This document shows positions 4,888 to 11,121 of a stretch of DNA of 11,121 nucleotides, piece after piece. Position numbers and translations under genes: made by a program. Origin of the DNA: Spirochaetales bacterium (lineage in GTDB: Bacteria; Spirochaetota; Spirochaetia; Sphaerochaetales; Sphaerochaetaceae); NCBI GenBank assembly GCA_017614625.1, contig JAGABK010000019.1:1-11121 (forward strand), read 5' to 3'. Numbering within the stretch: position 1 is the stretch's first letter; every line of letters starts with the position of its first letter. The notes under the pieces were generated by a model. That model was given only the letters and a program-made list of their open reading frames with translations. It did not search any database and was not told the DNA's origin.

Positions 4888-7296
4888 CTATTTCAGCTCC
4901 ACGTAGGTCTTTCCCTGGCCGCCGTCGTCCGGCAGGGCGAAGCGGAAGGACTGAACCAGACCGTTCTGGCCCAGATGCCTGTGGATTCCGGTCGAGAGGA
5001 TGCCGTCGCCGTATCCGTGGATGATCGAGAAGCTCTTCAGTCCGTGGACGCAGCAGGCCTCGATCTGGCTGTCGATGGCGTCCAGCGCCTCAAGCAGCCT
5101 GTAGCCGCGCAGGTCCAGGTTCAGCTTCGGAGCCGGAGACGAGGAGCCTCCCTCGAAGGAATAGGAGCGAACGGTCTTGGCGCGGCGCGGGACGGTGAGC
5201 TCGGTCTCCTTGAAGGTGAACTTCATGGCCCCTATGGCCACCTGCCATTTCCCCTTTCCGGCGGACTTGATGACGGTTCCCTCGCGCTTGGAGGGTCCGC
5301 AGAGCACGTCCATGCCCTCCTTCAGCTCAACGCTGCCTTCGGAGGCGTTGTCCTCGGCAAGCTGCTGCTCGTCCAGGATGCGCTCGGCCTCCTCCGTCTG
5401 CGCGCGCAGGGCGTCGGCCTGCTGCTGCATCTCCGTGAACAGCTCCTTGGTCTTCAGGGTCTTCTCCCTGGTTATCTCCCCCTCGCGGAGTTCGGTGACA
5501 AGGTTCTCGACATCGCGGCGCGAGGTGCGGATGAAATCGTCGATCTCGCCCAGGCGCTGTTTCTTCAGCCTGTTCTCGTAGGCCTGCAGGCGGCGCCTCT
5601 CCTTCTCAAGGGCGCGCTGCTCCTCCTCTGCCTCCCTGAGGCGTCGGTTGAGCTCGGCCTTCGCCTCCTCCGACTCCTTTCTCAGTATCTCGAGGTTCCT
5701 GATGATGGAGGAGATCTTCACTGCCTCCTGGCCCATGTATCTGCGCGCAGAGAGCGTGACAGTCTTGGGAAGCCTCATGCGGCGCGCCGTGTCTATGGCG
5801 TGGCTTTCGCCCGGAAGTCCTTCTATGACCTTGAACGTCGGCTCCAGGGTCTTCTCGTCGAATTCCATGGACGCGTTGAGGACTATGTCGGAGCCGTAGG
5901 CGTACTGCTTCAGGACGCCGTGATGGCTGGTCGTAAGGGTAAGGGCAGCCTTCTTCGTGCAGAACTCCAGGATCGAGCGTGCCAGCGCCGCTCCCTCCTG
6001 CGGGTCGGTGCCGCTTCCCAGCTCGTCCAGGATTACCAGCGAGGACGGCGTCATGGTCCTGAGGATGAAGCCTATGCTCTTCATGTGGCCGCTGAAGGTG
6101 GAGAGGTTCTCCGCTATGCTCTGCTCGTCTCCGATGTCTGTGAACACCCTGTCGAACAGGGCCATGGAGCTTCCGTCGGCCGCGGGGATGAAGCCGCAGA
6201 TCTGGTTGAGCAGAGAGAAGAGACCAACCGTCTTCATCGTGACGGTCTTTCCTCCGGCGTTCGGTCCGGTGAGGACCACGGCCTTGATTCCCGAAGCCAC
6301 GGCAAGGTCTATGGGAACGCATTTGGCGCCCAGAAGCGGATGCCTTGCGCGGATGAGGTTGCATGTGTAGCCGCCCGGCGTGACCGGGTCGCCCAGGGCC
6401 GTCCTGCAGCAGTCGCTGATCCTGGCCCAGGAGGCGAAGGCGTAGAGGAAATCTGCCTGCACGACCTGCGATGACAGGACGCGCAGCGACTCCTCGCTCT
6501 CGCGGACCATGTCGGAAAGCCTTCCGATCAGGCGGGCGATCTCAAGCTGTATCTCCTCGTTGGCCATGATGACTGCGTTGTTCATGTCGACCAGGCGGAA
6601 CGGCTCCATGAAGACTGTGCCGCCGCTTGCGGACGAGCTCTGCACATAGCCTTCTACGAAGGGCTTGGACTCGCTTCTGACGGGAAGCACGATCCTTCCG
6701 TCGCGCATGACGGCGGTGTCCGACTGCATGAAGTTCGCGTTGCTTCTCATCAGCTCGGAAGCCAGGCGGCTTCGTTCCATCCTGCGGCTGTCGGCCTTCT
6801 CGCGAAGCGCCTTTACGGTGGGATAGTTCTCCTTCACCACGCCCGGCGAATCGAGGATCCTGAAGATCTCCTGCTCAAGGTAGAGCAGGTTCTCCGGAAC
6901 CTCGGGGATTATCTCCTCCACTTTGCTGTCCCTGTCCGGACATCCCAGCTGGGTGGCCAGCCCCAGAAGGCGGTGCAGCAGCGTTGCGCTTCTTATGAAA
7001 AGGCCCGTGTTGTAGACCTGCTCGCCTGCAAGCGATGAGGTCTGGTTGCTCGAGAGGAAATCGAAGACATCTGAGATGTCGGGGAAGGACTCGACCCTGA
7101 TGTCGTGCTCCGACGAGGCCTGCGCAAGGGCGTACATGACCGCCGCCACCTGCTTCTGGCGCATGAGCCAGGCCTCCTGCTCCAAAACCGGATTGGCCAT
7201 GCGCACCGCAGCGGCCCCGCCGGGACCCAGCGCATGAGACGAGACGCTCTGCAGGACCTGGTCAAGACCAAGGTCCGTTACTGTCCTTTTGAACAT
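4888..7296 (-). CDS. mutS2: Endonuclease MutS2 (MutS-family ATPase with Smr domain)
   Basis: An 802-residue protein, near the usual 780-800. It lacks the mismatch-recognition N-terminus of MutS and has, in order, the core and lever helices (about 1-310), the ABC-type ATPase domain with Walker A GPNAGGKT (344-351), the ENLSTFSGH signature (396-404), Walker B LVILDELGSGTDP (420-432) and TSHHG (456-460), a long charged coiled coil (about 530-645), a KOW/SH3-like segment (about 655-705), and a C-terminal Smr nuclease domain with LDLRG (727-731), HGYGDG (760-765) and a C-terminal YVELK. MutS2 proteins suppress homologous recombination, and in Bacillus they act on collided ribosomes. Its start overlaps the end of rsgA by 19 bases, and the TAGGAA before the ATG lies within the rsgA coding sequence. 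Confidence 0.96.
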   Translation of the reverse strand: MFKRTVTDLGLDQVLQSVSSHALGPGGAAAVRMANPVLEQEAWLMRQKQVAAVMYALAQASSEHDIRVESFPDISDVFDFLSSNQTSSLAGEQVYNTGLFIRSATLLHRLLGLATQLGCPDRDSKVEEIIPEVPENLLYLEQEIFRILDSPGVVKENYPTVKALREKADSRRMERSRLASELMRSNANFMQSDTAVMRDGRIVLPVRSESKPFVEGYVQSSSASGGTVFMEPFRLVDMNNAVIMANEEIQLEIARLIGRLSDMVRESEESLRVLSSQVVQADFLYAFASWARISDCCRTALGDPVTPGGYTCNLIRARHPLLGAKCVPIDLAVASGIKAVVLTGPNAGGKTVTMKTVGLFSLLNQICGFIPAADGSSMALFDRVFTDIGDEQSIAENLSTFSGHMKSIGFILRTMTPSSLVILDELGSGTDPQEGAALARSILEFCTKKAALTLTTSHHGVLKQYAYGSDIVLNASMEFDEKTLEPTFKVIEGLPGESHAIDTARRMRLPKTVTLSARRYMGQEAVKISSIIRNLEILRKESEEAKAELNRRLREAEEEQRALEKERRRLQAYENRLKKQRLGEIDDFIRTSRRDVENLVTELREGEITREKTLKTKELFTEMQQQADALRAQTEEAERILDEQQLAEDNASEGSVELKEGMDVLCGPSKREGTVIKSAGKGKWQVAIGAMKFTFKETELTVPRRAKTVRSYSFEGGSSSPAPKLNLDLRGYRLLEALDAIDSQIEACCVHGLKSFSIIHGYGDGILSTGIHRHLGQNGLVQSFRFALPDDGGQGKTYVELK

Positions 7297-8204
7297 TTCC
7301 TACCCCAGACAGGAAGCCTGTCTTCCATCGAATCCAGAATGCGCAGGTAGCTTTCGTACCTGTCGGCATTGATCTTTCCTTTCTCCACCAGGCGGATTAC
7401 CTCGCAGCCGGGCTCGTTGACATGCAGGCAGCCGTCGTAGGCGCACTTGGCCGAGGCTTCGGCCATCTCCGGGAACGAGGACGCCACGAGGCGCGGGTCG
7501 TCGTGCGGGACGGAGATTTCCCTGAAACCCGGAGTGTCTATGAGCGTGAAGCCCGGCCCGTCCAGCATCAGGGCGTGGTTGGTCGTGTGGTTGCCCCTGT
7601 TGTACTTTGCGTTCAGGTCCCCGACCTTCTGGCTGGTTCCCAGGATGCGGTTCACCAGCGAGCTCTTGCCCACTCCGCTCTGGCCCACGAAGGCCACCGT
7701 CTTGCCTTCCAGCAGCTTGACGAACGCCTTGACGTTCTCCCCTGTCTCGGCCGAGACGCTCACCGTCTGATAGCCCAGTTTCTTGTAAAGCGTGAATCTT
7801 TCAAGTTCTTCCTCGGTCAGGAGGATATCGCACTTGTTCAGCACTATCATCACCTGAACGCCCTTGCAGCAGGCTATGACACGGTCTATGAAGCGTGGTC
7901 TGAAAGGCGGGCTCTCGACGCTGCACACGCAGGCCACCACGTCCATGTTGCTGCATATGGTCTGGTTCAGGGACCTCTTGTCGTTCCATCTTGCGAAGGC
8001 GCTGCGCCTCTCGTGCCTGTAGGTCACCAGGCCCTCCATGGCGTCGCCGGGTGTGAAGTCCACCACGTCGCCGACGACTATGGGGTTGTACTCACCCTTG
8101 GCCTGGGAGAGCTGCTTTCCCTTTATGCGGCAGCTGTAGACTTCCCCTCCGGAGTTCCTGACCGAGTAGATGTTGTTTATGGACCTGAGCACCGTGCCTG
8201 TCAT
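7278..8204 (-). CDS. rsgA: Ribosome small-subunit-dependent GTPase RsgA
   Basis: A 308-residue circularly permuted GTPase that checks late 30S subunit maturation and releases assembly factors. The order of motifs shows the permutation: an OB-fold (about 1-70), then G4 NKCD (123-126) and G5 SAE (151-153), then G1 GQSGVGKSS (174-182), a G2 region NHTTNHA (205-211) and G3 DTPG (223-226). The zinc site of the family is complete: C254, C259, H261 and C267 in the pattern CAYDGCLHVNEPGC. Length is typical. The ATG follows the rluD stop by 14 bases with AGGTGG as ribosome binding site, and the 3' end overlaps mutS2. Confidence 0.96.
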   Translation of the reverse strand: MTGTVLRSINNIYSVRNSGGEVYSCRIKGKQLSQAKGEYNPIVVGDVVDFTPGDAMEGLVTYRHERRSAFARWNDKRSLNQTICSNMDVVACVCSVESPPFRPRFIDRVIACCKGVQVMIVLNKCDILLTEEELERFTLYKKLGYQTVSVSAETGENVKAFVKLLEGKTVAFVGQSGVGKSSLVNRILGTSQKVGDLNAKYNRGNHTTNHALMLDGPGFTLIDTPGFREISVPHDDPRLVASSFPEMAEASAKCAYDGCLHVNEPGCEVIRLVEKGKINADRYESYLRILDSMEDRLPVWGRKCSKGQ

Positions 8205-8218
8205 GTTCGAACCACCTG

Positions 8219-9277
8219 TCAGCTGCTTCTGAGCTTCTCCTCAAGGTCCGCGAAACGCTGAGGAAGCGGCGCCTCGAAGCGCATCATCTCCCCCGTCGTC
8301 GGATGCGTTATGCACAGCACCGAGCTGTGGAGCATCAGCGTCTGTCCGGGGAACCTGGAGAGCCTGTTGTTGTACATGCTGTCGCCGATCACCGGATGAC
8401 CTATGTACTTCATGTGCACCCTTATCTGGTGGGTCCTTCCGGTGAAGATGCGGACCTTCACCAGGGCCGCCTGCGGAAGCTGGCGAACCACCTCGTAGTG
8501 GCTCTTGCTCCACTTGCCCTCGGTCCTTCTGTCCAGCGCCCCGCCTATGCGGTACTTGGGGTCGTTGTAGACCTCGTTCTCTATCTCCGCGGTGCGCTTG
8601 GCCGAAAGGCCTCCCTGGATAATGTACTCTCGCTGCTCGCGCACCGGTGCGAAGAGCTTGCGGTCGTTTCTGTCGCGCGCCAGAAGGCACTCTATGTCGT
8701 CCTCATGCTTCTGGAATATCCCGTCGCAGAAGGCGTAGTAGTATTTCTCGATCTCCCTGTTCTGGAACTGGTCGCTCAGAAAGGCATGCGCGCGGGCGTT
8801 GAGGGCAATGACCATCACGCCGCTTGTGTCCTTGTCCAGGCGGTGGACTATGCCGGGCCTTGAGAGGTCGCACTCGTCCGACATCTCGTCGATGAAAGCC
8901 TGTCCGTACCTGTAAGCAAGCGCGTTGACGACCGTGCCGTGGACGTTCCCCGCCCCCGGATGCACCACCATCCCCTGCGCCTTGTTGATCACCAGCATGT
9001 CCGAGTCCTCGTGGATGATGTCCAGGGGGATGTCCTCGGGCTCGACCTTCTCGAAGACGTCCGCTACATAGACCAGGTCAACGCTGTCGCCGGGAGAAAC
9101 CTTGTCGCTCTTCTTGGCCGCCTTGCCGTTGACCGTTATCCTGCAGTCGTCGCCTGTGAGCGCCGAGCGCGAGAGCTCGGTGACGCGGGAAGCCAGGAAG
9201 GCGTCCACGCGCAGCTTTGCCGAGGCCCCCAGGTCCGACTGATCAACAGTGAAGCTGAAGGAACGTTCAATCCGCAT
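8219..9277 (-). CDS. rluD: RluA/RluD-family 23S rRNA pseudouridine synthase
   Basis: A 352-residue enzyme predicted to isomerise uridines to pseudouridine in 23S rRNA (helix 69 if a true RluD). An S4 RNA-binding domain covers about 20-75 (RVDAFLASRVTELSRSAL at 23-40). The catalytic domain contains GIVHRLDKDTSG (142-153) with the invariant aspartate D148, a tyrosine-rich KYYYAF segment (178-183), and TGRTHQIRVHMKYIGHPVIGD (279-299), of which R281-H283 lie in the family's RTHQIR motif. An extra segment of about 38 residues (roughly 213-258, basic and acidic) separates the RNDRKLFAP and SHYEV regions compared with E. coli RluD. The substrate cannot be read from sequence alone, so RluA or RluC specificity is possible. 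The start overlaps the end of the preceding small gene by 11 bases. Confidence 0.9.
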   Translation of the reverse strand: MRIERSFSFTVDQSDLGASAKLRVDAFLASRVTELSRSALTGDDCRITVNGKAAKKSDKVSPGDSVDLVYVADVFEKVEPEDIPLDIIHEDSDMLVINKAQGMVVHPGAGNVHGTVVNALAYRYGQAFIDEMSDECDLSRPGIVHRLDKDTSGVMVIALNARAHAFLSDQFQNREIEKYYYAFCDGIFQKHEDDIECLLARDRNDRKLFAPVREQREYIIQGGLSAKRTAEIENEVYNDPKYRIGGALDRRTEGKWSKSHYEVVRQLPQAALVKVRIFTGRTHQIRVHMKYIGHPVIGDSMYNNRLSRFPGQTLMLHSSVLCITHPTTGEMMRFEAPLPQRFADLEEKLRSS

Positions 9278-9575
9278 CTCTGACCACCCCGATGATGTAA
9301 TCCACGAGGGCTATGACAGCCGAAAGCGACGCAGCTATTACGAGCGTCTGTCCGAAGGAGATGTCCGCCTTGGCGATTCCCGCGGCCAGGGCCGTGACCG
9401 GGAACGTGATGGGGATTCCGCCGAAGAAGATGCACTCGGCCCTTCTGAGCTCGAGCGACCACTTGGGGAACTCGGCCTTCGAATAGGGCTCGTAGTTGTC
9501 CAGCGTGAGGCTGAACAGCGGGCAGACCATCGCGGAGAAGCAGACAAGCAGGATGACGGCTATTGTTTTCTTCAT
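9267..9575 (-). CDS. Small membrane protein of unknown function
   Basis: A 102-residue protein that I cannot assign to a function. MKKTIAVILLVCFSAMVCPL is a signal peptide or N-terminal membrane anchor. It is followed by a soluble stretch with EFPKWSLELRRAECIFFG, a hydrophobic segment (about 55-70) and a second clear membrane segment near the C-terminus (about 76-96, ending in VVRDAD). The pattern EFPxWxxxLRRxExIxFG reminds me of short conserved proteins seen in treponemes; this was not searched. The reading frame stays open further upstream, but the ATG at 9573-9575 is preferred: it yields the signal-like N-terminus, and it overlaps the yggS stop codon as ATGA, a typical coupled arrangement. 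A longer start would add a basic tail antisense-like in composition and fully inside yggS. Confidence 0.7.
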   Translation of the reverse strand: MKKTIAVILLVCFSAMVCPLFSLTLDNYEPYSKAEFPKWSLELRRAECIFFGGIPITFPVTALAAGIAKADISFGQTLVIAASLSAVIALVDYIIGVVRDAD

Positions 9576-10261
9576 GCTTTCGAATAGTCCCTGGGCCCGA
9601 AGATGGCCGTTCCGATCCTGACCTCGGTCGAACCGTTGGCCACGCCTATCATGTAATCGCCGCTCATTCCCATGGAAAGGATGCCGAAATCGACACCCGG
9701 GAACCTTGAGGCGCACTCGTCCCTGAGGGATGCCAGTGTCCTGAAGGCCTGGGCCGTGAGATTGTCCTTCAGAGCAGGGTCGCAGTCCACAGGACCCACG
9801 GTCATGAGGCCGCGGATGCGCACGTTCTTCATGGCTGCCGCCGCCTCTATGCAGGCGAAAAGCTCCTCCTTCGTGCCGAAGCCGCTCTTGGCCTCCTCGC
9901 CCGAGGTGTTGAACTCGAGAAGGACATCCATGACCTTGCCGCAGCGGCCTGCTGCGCCGTCGATCTTCTCCAGAAGATGGAGCGAGTCCACGCTCTCGAT
10001 CATGTCCACCAGGGGGACGACCTTGCCGACCTTGTTGGACTGCAGGTGCCCTATCATGTGGACCTTCATGTCCGCGGGCCTGGGGGCGCTGAACTTGGCG
10101 ACGATCTCCTGAACGTGGTTCTCGCCGAAAAGCCTCTGCCCCGCCTCGTAGACGGCCATGATCTCCTCCAAGGTGCGTGTCTTGCTGACGGCCATGAGGG
10201 AGACGTCCCCTATCCTGGCCTTTATGGAATTAATGATGCTTCTGTACGAATCGATGTCCAT
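9572..10261 (-). CDS. yggS: YggS/PROSC family pyridoxal phosphate homeostasis protein
   Basis: A 229-residue cytosolic protein that binds pyridoxal 5'-phosphate and affects vitamin B6 and amino acid balance; no catalytic reaction is established for the family. It shows the single alanine-racemase-type TIM barrel. Counting from the chosen ATG, the motifs are AVSKT with PLP-binding lysine K27, FGENHVQE (45-52), HMIGHLQSNK (68-77), GLMTVGP (151-157), LSMGMSGDY (195-203) and VRIGTAIFG (214-222). An in-frame GTG at 10288 would add nine residues. It has no ribosome binding site, while the ATG start at 10261 aligns better with the family. It appears to be the first gene of the six-gene operon and overlaps the next gene by four bases. 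Confidence 0.92.
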   Translation of the reverse strand: MDIDSYRSIINSIKARIGDVSLMAVSKTRTLEEIMAVYEAGQRLFGENHVQEIVAKFSAPRPADMKVHMIGHLQSNKVGKVVPLVDMIESVDSLHLLEKIDGAAGRCGKVMDVLLEFNTSGEEAKSGFGTKEELFACIEAAAAMKNVRIRGLMTVGPVDCDPALKDNLTAQAFRTLASLRDECASRFPGVDFGILSMGMSGDYMIGVANGSTEVRIGTAIFGPRDYSKA

Positions 10262-10293
10262 ACCGATGATTCTAACTGAAAAAGCCACCTTAT

Positions 10294-10322
10294 CAAATAC
10301 AATATTGACACCTTTTTGCCAA
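10294..10322 (-). promoter_or_regulatory. Putative promoter of the six-gene operon
   Basis: On the minus strand TTGGCA (10322-10317) and TATTTG (10299-10294) are 17 bases apart. Transcription would start near 10287, close to the GTG at 10288 and about 26 bases before the preferred ATG. The match is moderate. It overlaps the divergent tRNA promoter. Confidence 0.4.
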
Positions 10323-10333
10323 AATGCTACTTT
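10305..10333 (+). promoter_or_regulatory. Putative promoter of tRNA-Val
   Basis: A perfect TTGACA (10305-10310) is followed after 17 bases by TACTTT (10328-10333), which is preceded by TGC, an extended -10 element. Transcription would begin near 10340, about five bases before the mature tRNA. Confidence 0.55.
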
Positions 10334-10344
10334 TCACCTGCCAT

Positions 10345-10416
10345 GGCCGTGTAGCTCAGCGGGAGAGCCCCAGTCTTACACACTGGTTGTCGTTGGTTCA
10401 ATCCCAACCGCGGTCA
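10345..10416 (+). tRNA. tRNA-Val (anticodon TAC)
   Basis: A full cloverleaf can be folded by eye. The acceptor GGCCGTG pairs with CGCGGTC (7 pairs, two of them G-U); the D stem is GCTC/GAGC; the anticodon stem is CCAGT/ACTGG with loop CTTACAC, giving anticodon TAC at 10377-10379 (reads GTA and other valine codons); the variable loop has 5 bases; the T stem is GTTGG/CCAAC with loop TTCAATC. The discriminator is A at 10416. CCA is not encoded, since A residues follow, so it must be added after transcription. The gene is transcribed alone, divergently from the yggS operon. Confidence 0.97.
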
Positions 10417-10423
10417 AAAAAAT

Positions 10424-10455
10424 GAACCGGTCCAAGCGACCGGTTCGTTTTTTTT
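10424..10455. terminator. Strong intrinsic terminator after tRNA-Val, likely bidirectional
   Basis: GAACCGGTC (10424-10432) and GACCGGTTC (10438-10446) form a perfect 9-base-pair stem with the 5-base loop CAAGC, followed by G and eight T. Seven A residues directly upstream (10416-10422) supply a T run on the minus strand too, so transcripts arriving from the right would also end here. Confidence 0.9.
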
Positions 10456-10570
10456 ATCCCGCACCGTGTCGGGATTGAAGCCCGGCGGTAGGAGGACGCA
10501 GGCGCATTGCGTCCGAAGCCGGGCCGGCCCGCAGGCGCGAGCTTCCTCTTGAGCGCCGGAGGGCAATCCC
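10456..10570. other. GC-rich hairpin-dense intergenic region, possible structured RNA
   Basis: No convincing coding region is seen. Several perfect stems are present: ATCCCG/CGGGAT (10456-10461 with 10470-10475); GCCCGGC/GCCGGGC (10480-10486 with 10518-10524) enclosing GGACGCA/TGCGTCC (10494-10500 with 10508-10514); and GGCGC/GCGCC (10534-10538 with 10553-10557). GGGATTG (10471-10477) can also pair with CAATCCC (10564-10570), which would close the whole block as a branched structure and competes with the first hairpin. The strand is unknown. I recognise no known RNA family. Confidence 0.45.
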
Positions 10571-10598
10571 AACCGCAATCCCGCCCGCAATTCAACCC
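10563..10598. repeat. Three tandem imperfect 12-base repeats
   Basis: GCAATCCCAACC, GCAATCCCGCCC and GCAATTCAACCC follow one another without gaps. The first copy shares the 13-base string CAATCCCAACCGC with the T-arm end of tRNA-Val (10399-10411 and 10564-10576). Confidence 0.7.
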
Positions 10599-10608
10599 AC
10601 TCTCCGAC

Positions 10609-10638
10609 TTGTCCGCCTCACCGATAATCATATATAAT
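10609..10638 (+). promoter_or_regulatory. Putative promoter of the MATE gene
   Basis: TTGTCC (10609-10614, four of six consensus bases) and a perfect TATAAT (10633-10638) are 18 bases apart. Transcription would start near 10645, leaving a leader of about 64 bases. Confidence 0.6.
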
Positions 10639-10661
10639 CCACTGACATAGGGAGGCGTCCG

Positions 10662-10721
10662 GTGGCATACGGATACACACACATTCTCACATACGGCAGG
10701 GACCTGACATGCCCGCTCTGA
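10662..10721 (+). CDS. Possible 19-residue upstream ORF overlapping the MATE start
   Basis: A GTG at 10662 is preceded at a 6-base spacing by AGGGAGG (10649-10655), a better ribosome binding site than that of the MATE gene. The frame encodes MAYGYTHILTYGRDLTCPL if GTG is read as Met, and stops with TGA at 10719-10721. That is 13 bases past the start of the MATE gene, which is in another frame. It could couple or limit MATE translation. The ORF is short and could be chance. Confidence 0.35.
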   Translation: MAYGYTHILTYGRDLTCPL

Positions 10722-11121
10722 GCGAAAAAGGCAGAACCAAGGACGTCATCTCCAGCATGTTCCTCTCCGTTGCCCTGGCGATGATCTTCACCCAGGTCGT
10801 CGGAGTCGCGGCCATCATCATAGACGGAATCATCACGAGCCGCGCCCTGGGTCCGGACGCCTATTCATCCATCTCCCTCTTCGGGCCTTTCATGAGCACC
10901 GTCATCCTTCTGGGATCGTTCCTCTCCACAGGATGCCAGGTCGTCACCTCCAAGTACGTCGGTGCCGGCGAGAAGGAGAAGGCAAACAGCGCCTTCACCG
11001 TTACCCTGATCCTGTCCGTCCTGGTAGGCACACTGCTCGTCCTGTCATGCATCATCTTCCCGAAGACGCTGTTCAGGATCTGCGGAATCTCCATGGAGAA
11101 GTATCCTGCCCTCTATCCGCA
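10709..11121 (+). CDS. MATE-family efflux transporter, N-terminal part (runs off right edge)
   Basis: My translation from the ATG at 10709 gives 137 residues of a multidrug and toxin extrusion (MATE) type exporter, which uses a Na+ or H+ gradient to expel cationic compounds; the family norm is about 450 residues. A short charged N-terminus (MPALSEKGRTKD) is followed by a first membrane helix (about 15-40). The loop ITSRALGPDAYSSISLFGPF matches MATE proteins (the family's xxxxLGxxAxAAxxxxxP pattern). A second helix (about 55-75) leads to the cytosolic stretch SKYVGAGEKEKANSAF, typical after the second helix. A third helix follows (about 97-118). AGGGA lies 6 bases before the ATG, and no in-frame start exists upstream before a stop codon. 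The substrate cannot be predicted. Confidence 0.88.
   Translation, partial: MPALSEKGRTKDVISSMFLSVALAMIFTQVVGVAAIIIDGIITSRALGPDAYSSISLFGPFMSTVILLGSFLSTGCQVVTSKYVGAGEKEKANSAFTVTLILSVLVGTLLVLSCIIFPKTLFRICGISMEKYPALYP

Noticed and set aside
4975..6474. A 499-residue open frame on the plus strand opposite mutS2
   Set aside because: Its leucine, valine and glycine-rich composition mirrors mutS2 codons; no motif, ribosome binding site or promoter supports it.
7422..8261. Plus-strand open frame opposite rsgA
   Set aside because: It mirrors rsgA and shows no family features; rsgA has complete GTPase and zinc motifs.
9576..9716. Longer N-terminus for the small membrane protein
   Set aside because: The extension is arginine- and histidine-rich, lies wholly inside yggS and would bury the signal-like segment; the ATG at 9575 fits better.
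10399..10576. Phage or island attachment site at tRNA-Val
   Set aside because: The repeated 13 bases do not reach the tRNA 3' end, and no integrase gene is near, so it is reported only as a repeat.
10563..10600. Possible G-quadruplex on the minus strand
   Set aside because: There are four G runs, but two loops are about nine bases long; the short tandem repeats explain the pattern better.
10398..10682. A 94-residue minus-strand frame covering the tRNA end, terminator and structured intergenic DNA
   Set aside because: It runs through a tRNA and a terminator hairpin, has low-complexity proline and arginine content, and lacks a plausible start signal.

Overview
This window looks like a chromosomal stretch from a GC-rich spirochaete, possibly a gut or rumen Treponema or Sphaerochaeta relative. 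The main reason is the V-type ATPase cluster in the order E, DUF2764 protein, A, B, which is the layout of spirochaetes. Chlamydiae and some Bacteroidetes share it, so the assignment is an inference. The genes look vertically inherited; there is no transposase, integrase or CRISPR array.

Layout. (1) Positions 1-3567, minus strand: the start of a V-type ATPase operon, atpE, DUF2764 gene, atpA, atpB. atpB runs off the left edge. (2) Positions 3568-3813: a divergent intergenic region with a promoter for each direction and, on the plus side, a leader that ends in an intrinsic terminator just before the next gene. (3) Positions 3814-4605, plus strand: a uridine phosphorylase-like nucleoside phosphorylase. 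A bidirectional terminator at 4618-4640 separates it from the next operon. (4) Positions 4625-10261, minus strand: six tightly packed genes, in transcription order yggS-like, a small membrane protein, rluD-like, rsgA, mutS2 and a small GIY-YIG-like protein. Gaps are at most 14 bases and three junctions overlap. (5) Positions 10345-10446: tRNA-Val(TAC) with its own terminator. (6) Positions 10456-10640: a GC-rich, hairpin-dense non-coding region with short tandem repeats, then a promoter. (7) Position 10709 to the right edge, plus strand: the start of a MATE-family transporter gene, preceded by a possible 19-residue upstream ORF.

Functionally, the V-ATPase couples ATP to H+ or Na+ movement. 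The nucleoside phosphorylase salvages nucleosides. The six-gene operon has a ribosome theme: RluD modifies 23S rRNA, RsgA matures the 30S subunit, and MutS2 with an Smr domain acts on recombination intermediates or collided ribosomes. No whole new multi-protein system is evident. The most unusual material is non-coding or small: the candidate attenuator before the phosphorylase gene, the structured and repeated segment after tRNA-Val, the overlapping upstream ORF before the MATE gene, and the degenerate GIY-YIG-like protein whose end is encoded inside a terminator.
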